Below are positions 1 to 8,646 of a stretch of DNA of 23,089 bases, piece by piece. A program made the translations under genes and the position numbers. The notes below the pieces were generated by a model that did no database searches, was not told where the DNA came from, and was given only the letters and a program-made list of their open reading frames with translations. Source of the DNA: HGM04593 sp045612305 (GTDB taxonomy: Bacteria > Bacteroidota > Bacteroidia > Bacteroidales > Bacteroidaceae); the NCBI GenBank assembly GCA_045612305.1, contig JAZKYU010000041.1:1-23089 (forward strand), in the 5' to 3' direction. Within the stretch, counting starts at the first letter, position 1. Each line of letters begins with the position of its first letter.

Positions 1-2613
1 CTTGTGTTGCATATGGGACATATGCTCAACAACACCATACAGGATATTTTGGTACGTCGTGCCCGCATGATGGGCAAGAACGCTTGCTGGGTACCCGGCA
101 CCGACCACGCTTCTATAGCCACCGAGGCAAAAGTTGTAAAAAGACTTGCCGAGCAGGGCATTAAGAAGAGCGACCTCACACGCGAGGAGTTCTTGAAGCA
201 CGCTTGGGAGTGGAAAGAGGAGCACGGCGGCATCATCTTGCAGCAGTTGCGCAAGCTTGGAGCTTCGTGCGACTGGGACCGCACATCGTTCACCATGGAC
301 GAGGTGCGCAGCAAGAGCGTTATTAAGGTTTTCTGCGACCTCTACAACAAAGGACTCATCTACCGCGGCTTGCGCATGGTAAACTGGGACCCCAAAGCTC
401 GAACAGCACTCAGCAACGAGGAGGTTATATATAAGGAGGAGAAGAGCAAGCTCTACTATCTTAAATACTATGTCGACGAGGCTGCAGGCAGCACCGACGG
501 CGAGGAGAGCGATGCTGTAACACTTGCACCCACCGATGCCTTCGACCCCACAGTGAAACACCAGATTTTGCACCGCGACGCACAAGGCCGCCGCTACGCA
601 GTGGTTGCCACCACACGCCCCGAGACCATTATGGGCGACACCGCAATGTGCATCAACCCCAAAGACCCCAAAAACTCTTGGCTCAAGGGCAAGCAGGTTA
701 TCGTGCCTCTTGTAAACCGCTCGATACCCGTAATAGAGGACCGCTATGTTGAGATTGAGTTTGGTACAGGTTGCTTGAAGGTTACTCCCGCCCACGATAC
801 CAACGACTATATGCTGGGCAAGACACACAACTTGGAGACCATCGATATATTCAACGCCGACGCAACCATAAGCGAGGCTGCCGGGCTCTATGTAGGCATG
901 GACCGTATGGAGGTGCGCAAGCAAATTGCAATTGACCTCGAGCAGGCAGGTCTCTTGGAGAAAGTTGAAGACTACGACAACAAGGTAGGTTACTCGGAGC
1001 GTAACGCCGACACAGCAGTAGAGCCCCGTCTCTGCATGCAGTGGTTCTTGAACATGCAACACTTTGCCGATATCGCGTTGCCCCCTGTTATGAACGACGA
1101 GCTCAAGTTCTACCCCACAAAATACAAGACAACATACAACAACTGGCTCACAAACATACAAGACTGGTGCATCAGCCGTCAGTTGTGGTGGGGCCACCGC
1201 ATACCCGCATACTTCCTCCCCACAGCCGAGGGTGAGGCCGAGAAATTTGTTGTAGCCGAGAGCCGCGAGGAGGCACTCAAACTTGCTCAGGCTATCGAGG
1301 GTTACGAGAACATCACAGCCGACCAGCTTAGTCACGACGAAGACGCGCTCGACACTTGGTTTAGCTCGTGGTTGTGGCCCATCTCCTTGTTCAACGGTAT
1401 ACTCGACCCGGGTAACAAAGAGATAAGCTACTACTACCCCACTAACGACCTTGTAACAGGCCCTGATATCATCTTCTTCTGGGTAGCACGCATGATTATG
1501 GCCGGCTACGAATACCAGGGAGAGATGCCCTTCCGCAACGTATACTTCACTGGTATTGTGCGCGACAACCTCGGCCGAAAGATGAGCAAGCAGCTTGGCA
1601 ACTCGCCCAACCCCCTCGACCTTATCGAAAAATATTGCGCCGACGGTGTGCGTATGGGTATTATGCTTTCGGCTCCTGCAGGTAACGATATTCTCTTCGA
1701 CGAGAGCCTCTGCGAGCAGGGCCGTAACTTCTGCAACAAGATATGGAACGCCTTCCGCCTTGTAAAGGGCTGGAACGTGAGCAGCGAGGCCGAGCAACCC
1801 GAAAGCTCGAAACTTGCAATACGTTACTTCGAGGAGATGCTTGCAAAATCGGCAGCTCTGCTCGACGACCAATTTGGCAAGTACCGCATAAACGAGGCGT
1901 TGATGAACGTTTACACACTCTTCTGGGATGAGTTCTCGGCTTGGTACTTGGAGATGATTAAACCCGCATACGGCTCGCCCATAGACGCAGCTACCTACGA
2001 GGCAACACTCAAGTTCTTCGACAGCTTGCTACGCCTCTTGCACCCCTTTATGCCCTTCATCACCGAGGAGTTGTGGCAGTCTATTTACGACCGCAAAGAG
2101 GGAGAGAGCCTTATGGTACAGAGCGTAAAAGAGCTCTGCCGCCCCGCCGACGAAGAGTACTTGAACAAGATAACCGCACTAAAAGAGGTTGTCGGTAACA
2201 TACGCGCTATACGCCAGCAGAAAAACCTCTCGCCCCGCGAGCCTCTTGCCCTGCAAATCGTGGGTGAGTCGCCCGTAGCAGGCCTCGAGACCCTCCTCAC
2301 CAAGATGGGTAACCTCACAGCTATAGAGAGCGTAACTTCGCCCGACGACACTGCTGTTTCATTCCGCGTAGGCACCACAGAGTTTGCCGTGCCTATGGGC
2401 TCGCTCATCGACAAAGATGCCGAGATTGCAAAAATGCAAGAAGAGCTCGCCTACCACGAGAAGTTCCTCAAGAGCGTAGAGGCCAAGCTCGGCAACCCCA
2501 ACTTTGTGAGCAAAGCTCCCGAAAAGATTATTGCTATAGAGCGCAAAAAGCAGTCGGACGCAACAGAGAAGATTGCGATGCTCAAAGAGAGTATAAAGAA
2601 ACTATCGAAATAA
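1..2613 (+). CDS. valS: Valine--tRNA ligase (ValRS), 5' end missing
   Basis: Class I aminoacyl-tRNA synthetase that charges tRNA-Val in the cytoplasm and edits misactivated threonine. The reading frame is open from base 1. Visible motifs are the HIGH-type signature HMGH in the first codons, the KMSK loop (KMSKQ, about codons 526-530 counted from base 4), a CP1 editing region with TTRPETIMGDTA, an anticodon-binding domain near HPFMPFITEELW, and a C-terminal coiled-coil arm rich in K/E (about the last 65 residues). Roughly 40 N-terminal residues lie outside the window, so the GTG at base 4 is not the start. The codon before V-L-H-M-G-H is CTT (Leu), where the family normally has Gly. It is followed 3 nt later by the next gene and is probably co-transcribed with it. 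The product assignment is certain; only the 5' end is uncertain. Confidence 0.98.
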   Translation, partial: LVLHMGHMLNNTIQDILVRRARMMGKNACWVPGTDHASIATEAKVVKRLAEQGIKKSDLTREEFLKHAWEWKEEHGGIILQQLRKLGASCDWDRTSFTMDEVRSKSVIKVFCDLYNKGLIYRGLRMVNWDPKARTALSNEEVIYKEEKSKLYYLKYYVDEAAGSTDGEESDAVTLAPTDAFDPTVKHQILHRDAQGRRYAVVATTRPETIMGDTAMCINPKDPKNSWLKGKQVIVPLVNRSIPVIEDRYVEIEFGTGCLKVTPAHDTNDYMLGKTHNLETIDIFNADATISEAAGLYVGMDRMEVRKQIAIDLEQAGLLEKVEDYDNKVGYSERNADTAVEPRLCMQWFLNMQHFADIALPPVMNDELKFYPTKYKTTYNNWLTNIQDWCISRQLWWGHRIPAYFLPTAEGEAEKFVVAESREEALKLAQAIEGYENITADQLSHDEDALDTWFSSWLWPISLFNGILDPGNKEISYYYPTNDLVTGPDIIFFWVARMIMAGYEYQGEMPFRNVYFTGIVRDNLGRKMSKQLGNSPNPLDLIEKYCADGVRMGIMLSAPAGNDILFDESLCEQGRNFCNKIWNAFRLVKGWNVSSEAEQPESSKLAIRYFEEMLAKSAALLDDQFGKYRINEALMNVYTLFWDEFSAWYLEMIKPAYGSPIDAATYEATLKFFDSLLRLLHPFMPFITEELWQSIYDRKEGESLMVQSVKELCRPADEEYLNKITALKEVVGNIRAIRQQKNLSPREPLALQIVGESPVAGLETLLTKMGNLTAIESVTSPDDTAVSFRVGTTEFAVPMGSLIDKDAEIAKMQEELAYHEKFLKSVEAKLGNPNFVSKAPEKIIAIERKKQSDATEKIAMLKESIKKLSK

Positions 2614-2616
2614 TTT

Positions 2617-3498
2617 ATGGAGAACAAGAAACTTAAAATTGTTCTGATAGCCGTTGTTGGCCTGTTTGTTGCAACAGCCGCAGTGCTCGGTTTGTTGCTT
2701 GCGCAAAGCAAACAACAAAACAGCGAGATGCAGGAGCTCTTTGCTATAGAAAAAGAGGAGCTCGAGAGCGAATATTCAACCTTCGCCCTGCAGTACGACG
2801 AGCTGAAGGTGCGCATCACCAACGACTCGTTGCAAACAAAGCTCGAGCAAGAGAAACTGCGCACACAACAGCTTCTCGAAGAGCTAAAGCAAACAAAAGC
2901 CGAGAACGCAGCCGAGATAACCCGCCTTAAAAAGGAGCTCAAGACCGTGCGTGCCGTGCTACGCAGCTATGTTATACAGATAGACTCGCTCAACGCCTTG
3001 AACGAGAACCTGAAAAAAGAGAACAAGCGCGTAAACGAAAAGTACCGCGAGGCATCTAAAACCATCGATGCCCTCTCTACCGCAAAGAAAGAGCTCACCG
3101 AGATAGTTACCCTTGCGTCGCAGCTCGACGCTATGGGCATAAAAATGAATCTCATAAAAAAAAGCGGCAAGAAGGTTACAAAGCTAAAGCGTGCAAAACA
3201 ATTTGAGATAAGTTTCACCATCACCAAAAACATAACAGCCTCTACCGGCAACAAAACAGTGTATGCCCGCATTTTGCAACCCTCGCAGGAGGTGCTCACA
3301 AAGAGTTTGAGCAACACCTTCACCTACGAAAACCGCGAGATAGGTTACTCTATAAAAAAATATATAGAGTACACCGGCGAGGAACAGGAGGTTACAATGT
3401 ACTGGGATATTGAGGAGTTTTTGCAGCCTGGTACCTACCGACTCTACCTTTTTGTAGACGGTGTGATGATAGGCTCAAACAGCTACGAATTTGAATAA
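2617..3498 (+). CDS. Membrane-anchored coiled-coil protein, function unknown
   Basis: A 293-residue protein I cannot assign to a named function. Residues about 6-28 form one hydrophobic helix (IVLIAVVGLFVATAAVLGLL) preceded by lysines, which fits an inner-membrane anchor with the bulk outside the cytoplasm. Residues about 35-165 are dense in E/K/L/Q with heptad-like spacing and should be a long coiled coil. The last 100 residues change character to alternating hydrophobic/polar strands (FEISFTITKN, ARILQPSQEV, TYRLYLFVDG), suggesting a small beta-sandwich. It starts 3 nt after the valS stop and ends 26 nt before lysS, so it is probably read through in the same transcript. From general knowledge, anchor-plus-coil-plus-beta proteins of this type are common conserved unknowns in Bacteroidales; the link to translation genes may be only positional. 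Confidence 0.85.
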   Translation: MENKKLKIVLIAVVGLFVATAAVLGLLLAQSKQQNSEMQELFAIEKEELESEYSTFALQYDELKVRITNDSLQTKLEQEKLRTQQLLEELKQTKAENAAEITRLKKELKTVRAVLRSYVIQIDSLNALNENLKKENKRVNEKYREASKTIDALSTAKKELTEIVTLASQLDAMGIKMNLIKKSGKKVTKLKRAKQFEISFTITKNITASTGNKTVYARILQPSQEVLTKSLSNTFTYENREIGYSIKKYIEYTGEEQEVTMYWDIEEFLQPGTYRLYLFVDGVMIGSNSYEFE

Positions 3499-3524
3499 AA
3501 CAATAAATTAAAAAGATACATACA

Positions 3525-5252
3525 ATGAACATTCTAGAATTAAGCGAACAAGAGATAGTACGCCGCGAAGCACTTGCCGAGTTGCGCAATATGGGCATAG
3601 AGCCCTACCCCGCAGCCGAGTACCCCACAAACGCCTTCTCGGTGGATATTCTGCAAGAGTTCAAAGACGATGAAGAGCCTCGCGAGGTGTGCATCGCCGG
3701 CCGTATGATGAGCCGCCGCGTTATGGGTAAGGCCTCGTTCATTGAGTTGCAAGACTCTAAAGGCCGCATACAGGTGTATATCACCCGCGACGACATATGC
3801 CCGGGCGAGAACAAAGATGGTTACAACACACTCTTCAAACGCCTCCTCGACATAGGCGACTTTGTGGGTATCAAAGGTTTTGTTTTCCGCACACAAACAG
3901 GCGAGATAACAGTACACGCAAAAGAGCTCACAATTCTCTCGAAGAGCATACGCCCCCTGCCCATCGTTAAATACAAAGACGGCGTGGCTTATGACAAATT
4001 CGAAGACCCCGAGCTACGCTACCGTCAACGCTATGTAGACCTCGTGGTAAACGACGATGTAAAAGAAATATTCATAAAGCGCAACAAAATATACAGCTCT
4101 ATGCGCGAATATTTCAACACAAAGGGATATATGGAGGTTGAAACCCCCGTATTGCAGTCTATTCCCGGCGGAGCAGCTGCACGCCCCTTCATCACTCACC
4201 ACAACGCGCTCGACATACCCCTTTACCTGCGTATCGCCAACGAGCTCTACCTCAAACGCCTCATCGTAGGTGGTTTCGAGGGTGTTTACGAGTTCTCGAA
4301 GAACTTCCGCAACGAGGGTATGGACCGCACACACAACCCCGAGTTCACTTGTATGGAAATTTATGTAGCCTACAAAGACTATAATTGGATGATGACCTTC
4401 ACCGAGAATATGCTCGAAAAAATTGCTCTCGATGTAAACGGCACAACCGATGTAAAAGTGGGCGACAACATCATAAGCTTCAAAGCCCCCTTCCGTCGCG
4501 TAACTATGCTCGACTCTATAAAAGAGTTCACCGGTTACGACCTCAACGGCAAGAGCGAGGAGGAGATTTTTGCTATATGCAAGGAGCTCAAGATGGAGGT
4601 TGACGAAACTATGGGTAAGGGCAAGCTCATCGACGAGATATTCGGCGAGTTCTGCGAGGGCAACTACATACAGCCCACCTTCATCACCGACTACCCCATC
4701 GAGATGTCACCCCTCTGCAAGCGTCACCGCAGCAACCCCGACCTCACCGAGCGTTTCGAGCTTATGGTCAACGGCAAGGAGCTTTGCAACGCATACAGCG
4801 AGCTCAACGACCCCATCGACCAAGCCGAGCGTTTCCAGGAGCAGCTACGCTTGAGCGAGAAGGGCGACGACGAGGCTATGTTCATCGACAAAGACTTTGT
4901 GCGCGCACTTGAGTATGGTATGCCCCCCACATCGGGTATGGGTATAGGTATGGACCGTCTTGCTATGCTTATGACAGGCCAGACAACCATACAAGAGGTG
5001 CTCTTCTTCCCGCAGATGCGCCCCGAAAAGAAAGTGCCCAAAGACGGTGTGGCAGCGTTTGCAGCTATCGGTGTGCCCGAAGAGTGGGTACCCGTACTAC
5101 ACAAAGCAGGCTACAACCTTGTAAACGACTTAAAAGACGGCAACCCCCAGAAAATACAACAGGAGATTGGCGGTATAAATAAAAAATTCAAGTTAAACTA
5201 CACTACCCCCTCTGTGAACGATGTAGCCGAGTGGATTAGTAAACTTTCTTAA
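3525..5252 (+). CDS. lysS: Lysine--tRNA ligase, class II, with C-terminal extension
   Basis: Class II lysyl-tRNA synthetase (575 residues), active as a cytoplasmic dimer. The N-terminal OB-fold anticodon-binding domain covers about residues 50-145 (VCIAGRMMSRRVMGKASF, FIELQDSKGRIQ). The catalytic core shows class II motif 2, FRNEGMDRTHNPEF, at 261-274 and motif 3, GMGIGMDRLAM, at 471-481, whose arginine contacts ATP. E. coli LysRS stops near residue 505. Here about 70 more residues follow (from VPKDGVAAFAAIG onward, with a helical GVPEEWVPVLHKAGYN segment), an extension typical of Bacteroidetes LysRS. The ATG at 3525 gives the expected N-terminus. It sits 26 nt after the upstream gene and 2 nt before gpsA. 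The extension was not compared with any database here. Confidence 0.98.
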   Translation: MNILELSEQEIVRREALAELRNMGIEPYPAAEYPTNAFSVDILQEFKDDEEPREVCIAGRMMSRRVMGKASFIELQDSKGRIQVYITRDDICPGENKDGYNTLFKRLLDIGDFVGIKGFVFRTQTGEITVHAKELTILSKSIRPLPIVKYKDGVAYDKFEDPELRYRQRYVDLVVNDDVKEIFIKRNKIYSSMREYFNTKGYMEVETPVLQSIPGGAAARPFITHHNALDIPLYLRIANELYLKRLIVGGFEGVYEFSKNFRNEGMDRTHNPEFTCMEIYVAYKDYNWMMTFTENMLEKIALDVNGTTDVKVGDNIISFKAPFRRVTMLDSIKEFTGYDLNGKSEEEIFAICKELKMEVDETMGKGKLIDEIFGEFCEGNYIQPTFITDYPIEMSPLCKRHRSNPDLTERFELMVNGKELCNAYSELNDPIDQAERFQEQLRLSEKGDDEAMFIDKDFVRALEYGMPPTSGMGIGMDRLAMLMTGQTTIQEVLFFPQMRPEKKVPKDGVAAFAAIGVPEEWVPVLHKAGYNLVNDLKDGNPQKIQQEIGGINKKFKLNYTTPSVNDVAEWISKLS

Positions 5253-5254
5253 TT

Positions 5255-6253
5255 ATGGACCTCACAAATTCCACCGTAGCAATTATGGGCGGCGGCAGCT
5301 GGGCAACAGCTATCGCAAAAGTATTGTTGAGCAACGTTGATAGCATCAACTGGTACATAAGACGCGACGACCGCATAGAAGACTTTAAACGTCTCGGGCA
5401 CAACCCCGCATATCTGTCGTCGGTGAAATTCGACACAAACAGAATAAACTTCTCGTCGGACATTAACAAGATTGTCAAAGAGTCGGATATTCTGGTGTTT
5501 GTAACTCCGTCACCTTATTTAAAAAACCACCTCAAGAAGCTAAAAACCGAGCTTTCTGACAAGTTTATCGTGAACGCCATAAAAGGTATCGTTCCCGACG
5601 AGAACCTCATTATCTCGGAATACTTCCACAAGGCCTACAAGGTGCCCTACGAGAACATTGCAGCTATCGCAGGCCCCTGTCACGCCGAGGAGGTTGCCCT
5701 TGAGCGCCTCTCTTACCTCACCGTGGGTTGTTCAAGCATCGACCACGCAAAGCAGTTTGCGCAGAAGCTTGCCAACAGCTTCATAAAGACATCGGTGAGC
5801 GACGACGTTGTGGGTATAGAGTATGGCTCGGTACTCAAAAATATTTATGCTATCGCAGCCGGTATATGCAGCGGTCTCAAGTATGGCGACAACTTCCAAG
5901 CAGTGCTTATGTCTAACGCTGTCATCGAGATGAACCGTTTTATAAATGTCGTGCACCCCATCGAGCGCACTATCAACGACTCTGTTTACCTTGGCGACCT
6001 TCTTGTAACCGGTTACTCAAACTTCAGCCGCAACCGCGTGTTTGGTACTATGATAGGAAAAGGTTACTCGGTTAAGAGCGCACAAATAGAGATGGAGATG
6101 ATTGCCGAGGGTTACTACGGTGCAAAGTGCATAAAAGAGATAAACGAGCACTACCGTGTGAACACCCCCATCATCGACGCCGTTTACAATATATTGTACG
6201 AGGGTATTTCGCCCGTAATTGAAATTAAATTATTAACAGACGCATTCAAATAA
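5255..6253 (+). CDS. gpsA: Glycerol-3-phosphate dehydrogenase [NAD(P)+]
   Basis: Reduces dihydroxyacetone phosphate to sn-glycerol-3-phosphate, the backbone for phospholipid synthesis, in the cytoplasm (332 residues, usual length). The N-terminal Rossmann nucleotide site is GGGSWATA at 12-19. The second family signature appears as GPCHAEEV at 140-147, a variant of the common GPxxAxE. The catalytic lysine is K195 in GSVLKNIYAIAAG, followed by the substrate-binding segment LKYGDN. Start ATG at 5255 lies 2 nt after the lysS stop, so translational coupling is likely. It stands between lysS and pgi, an arrangement known from other Bacteroidales. Nothing looks damaged. Confidence 0.97.
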   Translation: MDLTNSTVAIMGGGSWATAIAKVLLSNVDSINWYIRRDDRIEDFKRLGHNPAYLSSVKFDTNRINFSSDINKIVKESDILVFVTPSPYLKNHLKKLKTELSDKFIVNAIKGIVPDENLIISEYFHKAYKVPYENIAAIAGPCHAEEVALERLSYLTVGCSSIDHAKQFAQKLANSFIKTSVSDDVVGIEYGSVLKNIYAIAAGICSGLKYGDNFQAVLMSNAVIEMNRFINVVHPIERTINDSVYLGDLLVTGYSNFSRNRVFGTMIGKGYSVKSAQIEMEMIAEGYYGAKCIKEINEHYRVNTPIIDAVYNILYEGISPVIEIKLLTDAFK

Positions 6254-6264
6254 TTAAAACATAA

Positions 6265-7608
6265 ATGGAAAACATTAAACTGAACATAGACAAAGTAACA
6301 GGTTTTGTTACAAAAGAGGATATTTTGGCTCTCGAGCCCCAGGTAAAAAAAGCACAAGAGGCTCTTGAGAACGGTACACTGCCCGGCAACGACTTTCTTG
6401 GTTGGTTACACCTCCCCTCGGCAACAACAAAAGAGTTTATCGAGGAGATTAAGGCTACAGCCGAGGTTTTGCGTAGCAACTGCGAGGTTGTGGTAGTAGC
6501 AGGTATCGGTGGTAGCTACCTTGGTGCCCGCGCGGTTATTGAGGCTTTGAGCAACAACTTTGCTGCTATGATAGGCGACAAGAGCAACCCCCGCGTCATC
6601 TTCGCAGGCCACAACATCAGCGAGGACTACTTGAGCGAGCTCACAGCCTTCCTCGCCGACAAGAAATTTGGTGTAATTAACATCTCAAAATCGGGTACAA
6701 CCACAGAGACAGCTCTTGCTTTCCGTCTCCTCAAGAAACAGTGCGAGGAGCAACGGGGCAAAGAGATGGCAAGCAAGGTTATCGTTGCCATCACCGACGC
6801 GGTTAAGGGTGCTGCACGCATCACAGCCGACAAAGAGGGTTACAAGAGCTTCATTATCCCCGACAACGTAGGTGGCCGTTTCTCGGTACTCACACCTGTA
6901 GGTCTTCTCCCCATTGCTGTTGCAGGTTTCGACATCGAGGCACTCGTGAAAGGTGCACAAGATATGGAGGTTGCCTGCTCACCCGCTGTTCCCTTCGAGG
7001 AGAACATCGCTGCTATGTATGCAGCAACACGTAACGCACTCTATGCACGTGGCAAGAAGATTGAAATTCTTGTAAACTACCAGCCCAAGTTGCACTTCAC
7101 ATCGGAGTGGTGGAAACAGCTCTACGGCGAGAGCGAGGGTAAGGAGAACAAAGGTATCTTCCCTGCATCGGTCGACTTTACAACAGACCTTCACTCAATG
7201 GGCCAGTGGATTCAAGAGGGCGAGCGCACTATCTTCGAGACCGTGCTCTCTATAGAGAAGCCCAACAGCTCACTCATCGTTCCCGCCGACGAGGAAAACC
7301 TCGACGGTCTTAACTTCCTTGCCGGCAAGCACGTAGACGAGGTTAACAAGATGGCCGAGCTTGGTACACAGCTTGCTCACGTCGATGGTGGTGTTCCCAA
7401 CATCCGCATCAGCATCCCCCAGCTCAACGCCTACTACATTGGCCAGCTCATCTACTTCTTCGAGATAGGTTGCGGCATCAGCGGTTACGTTTTGGGTGTT
7501 AACCCCTTCAACCAGCCCGGTGTCGAGGCATACAAAAAGAATATGTTCGCTCTGCTCGACAAACCCGGCTACGAGGAGGAGAGCAAAGCTATACGCGCAA
7601 GACTCTAA
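6265..7608 (+). CDS. pgi: Glucose-6-phosphate isomerase
   Basis: Interconverts glucose-6-phosphate and fructose-6-phosphate in glycolysis and gluconeogenesis (447 residues, the short bacterial type also found in Firmicutes rather than the ~550-residue E. coli type). Visible SIS-domain and family motifs are GIGGSYLGARAVIEAL near residue 78, INISKSGTTTETALAF near 138, and the C-terminal family region ENKGIFPASVDFTTDLHSMG near 293 with QWIQEG following. Start ATG at 6265, 11 nt after gpsA. The stop codon TAA shares its last base with the ATG of the HAD gene (TAATG), so the two are probably translationally coupled. Confidence 0.97.
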   Translation: MENIKLNIDKVTGFVTKEDILALEPQVKKAQEALENGTLPGNDFLGWLHLPSATTKEFIEEIKATAEVLRSNCEVVVVAGIGGSYLGARAVIEALSNNFAAMIGDKSNPRVIFAGHNISEDYLSELTAFLADKKFGVINISKSGTTTETALAFRLLKKQCEEQRGKEMASKVIVAITDAVKGAARITADKEGYKSFIIPDNVGGRFSVLTPVGLLPIAVAGFDIEALVKGAQDMEVACSPAVPFEENIAAMYAATRNALYARGKKIEILVNYQPKLHFTSEWWKQLYGESEGKENKGIFPASVDFTTDLHSMGQWIQEGERTIFETVLSIEKPNSSLIVPADEENLDGLNFLAGKHVDEVNKMAELGTQLAHVDGGVPNIRISIPQLNAYYIGQLIYFFEIGCGISGYVLGVNPFNQPGVEAYKKNMFALLDKPGYEEESKAIRARL

Positions 7609-8339
7609 TGGATTACAAAGAGATTATAAACAACTACACGCAACTGCAAGGCCACAAACCCTTGCAGTTGCGTGCTGTATTGTTCGATATGGACGGCGTG
7701 CTTTTCGACTCTATGCCCTTCCACGCAAAAGCCTGGTCGCAGGTGATGACCGATGCCGGTTTCAACTTCAGCCCAGAAGATGTGTATATGAACGAGGGGC
7801 GCACCGGTGCCGACACCATAAACACAGCCAGCCTCGCACAATTTGGGAAGCCCGCCACTCAAGAGCTCATCGACCAGCTGTGCCAAGTTAAATGTGACAT
7901 CTTCGCCACATACCCGCCCACGCCCCGTATGCCCTTTGCTCTTGAACTTGTACAAAAGGTAAAGGCTTGCGGGCTCACCCCTATGATAGTGACAGGCTCG
8001 GGCACCCCCACCCTGCTCGACCGCATACAAAGCAACTTCCCCGGACTTTTCGATGAAAACCACATAGTAACAAGCTTCAATGTGAAACGTGGCAAGCCCT
8101 TCCCCGACCCCTACCTGCTTGCACTTGAGCGCGGAGGCTTTGCACCCCACGAAGCCATAGTGGTGGAAAACGCCCCGCTGGGCGTTACCGCCGGCGTAGC
8201 TGCAGGCCTTTTCACCATCGCCGCAAACACCGGCCCCCTAGACCCACAAGTGCTCTACAACGCCGGCGCCAATATGGTGTTCCCCTCGATTGAGGCTATA
8301 AACGACGAGTGGGAAACATTGTTTGAAGCATTGAAGTAA
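7608..8339 (+). CDS. HAD-superfamily hydrolase, beta-phosphoglucomutase-like
   Basis: A 243-residue HAD enzyme with all four core motifs: I, FDMDG at 26-30 (nucleophile D27, acid/base D29); II, VTGSG at 128-132; III, K163 in KRGKPFPDPY; IV, VVENAPLGVTAG around E187. The helical cap between motifs I and II (about 35-105) places it in the beta-phosphoglucomutase/phosphatase subfamily I. The substrate cannot be read from sequence. Its position directly after pgi, with a 1-nt overlap, favours a sugar phosphate. Motif IV carries E-N rather than the usual E-D or D-D; this variant occurs in related proteins and is not evidence of inactivity. Codons 10-22 are embedded in a perfect inverted repeat, listed separately. 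It is the last gene of the series and is followed by a strong terminator. Confidence 0.93.
   Translation: MDYKEIINNYTQLQGHKPLQLRAVLFDMDGVLFDSMPFHAKAWSQVMTDAGFNFSPEDVYMNEGRTGADTINTASLAQFGKPATQELIDQLCQVKCDIFATYPPTPRMPFALELVQKVKACGLTPMIVTGSGTPTLLDRIQSNFPGLFDENHIVTSFNVKRGKPFPDPYLLALERGGFAPHEAIVVENAPLGVTAGVAAGLFTIAANTGPLDPQVLYNAGANMVFPSIEAINDEWETLFEALK
7637..7674 (+). promoter_or_regulatory. Strong intragenic hairpin at the 5' end of the HAD gene
   Basis: CACGCAACTGCAAGG (7637-7651) and its exact reverse complement CCTTGCAGTTGCGTG (7660-7674) flank an 8-nt loop. The result is a 15-bp perfect stem starting 29 nt into the HAD coding sequence, just after the pgi-HAD junction. No T-run follows, so it does not look like a terminator. 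A role in lowering translation of the distal gene or in stabilising the upstream mRNA is inference. The repeat also makes the peptide locally symmetrical (LQGHKPLQL). Confidence 0.6.
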
Positions 8340-8357
8340 ACGCGACTTATACTCCAT

Positions 8358-8401
8358 AAAACAGTGATGACCATTGCTTTTGCAATGGTCATCACTGTTT
8401 T
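8358..8401 (+). terminator. Rho-independent terminator after the HAD gene
   Basis: A perfect 20-bp inverted repeat: AAAACAGTGATGACCATTGC (8358-8377), loop TTTT, and its reverse complement (8382-8401). The right arm ends in TTTT and a further T follows. It starts 18 nt after the HAD stop. The A-run/T-run symmetry makes it potentially bidirectional. It closes the valS-to-HAD transcription series. Confidence 0.9.
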
Positions 8402-8402
8402 T

Positions 8403-8414
8403 AGTAGCTGTTTA
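8403..8414 (+). repeat. 12-bp word flanking the phosphate island, left copy
   Basis: AGTAGCTGTTTA, identical to 15956-15967. It lies one base after the HAD terminator, at the left edge of the low-G+C phosphate block. It may be a chance match or a trace of an insertion event. Confidence 0.4.
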
Positions 8415-8646
8415 AAATTTATCTCACTATAGTTTGAGAATTATTTTTTTGCCTGATTTTACTATAATATTACATTACCACAAATTACTCCACTCACCGC
8501 GATGTTTATTAGAGAGGTCGGGGGTGTTGCCACCAACAGGCTTGTTACCTACATTAGCACTGTCTTGCTGGCCGATATTGTGTTCATCATAGGCTCCGTG
8601 TCAAGCATCACAGTAGCCACTATCGGGCTTTTATATTCCTTTCTCA

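Noticed and set aside
2451..2942. 163-codon minus-strand frame across the valS-coiled-coil junction
   Set aside because: It is Ser/Phe/Cys-rich low-complexity sequence produced by reading E/K-rich coiled-coil codons backwards; no domain.
7605..8150. 181-codon open frame antisense to the HAD gene
   Set aside because: It lies wholly opposite a gene with all HAD motifs; its cysteine/histidine/glycine-rich composition is typical of an antisense shadow in G+C-rich coding DNA.
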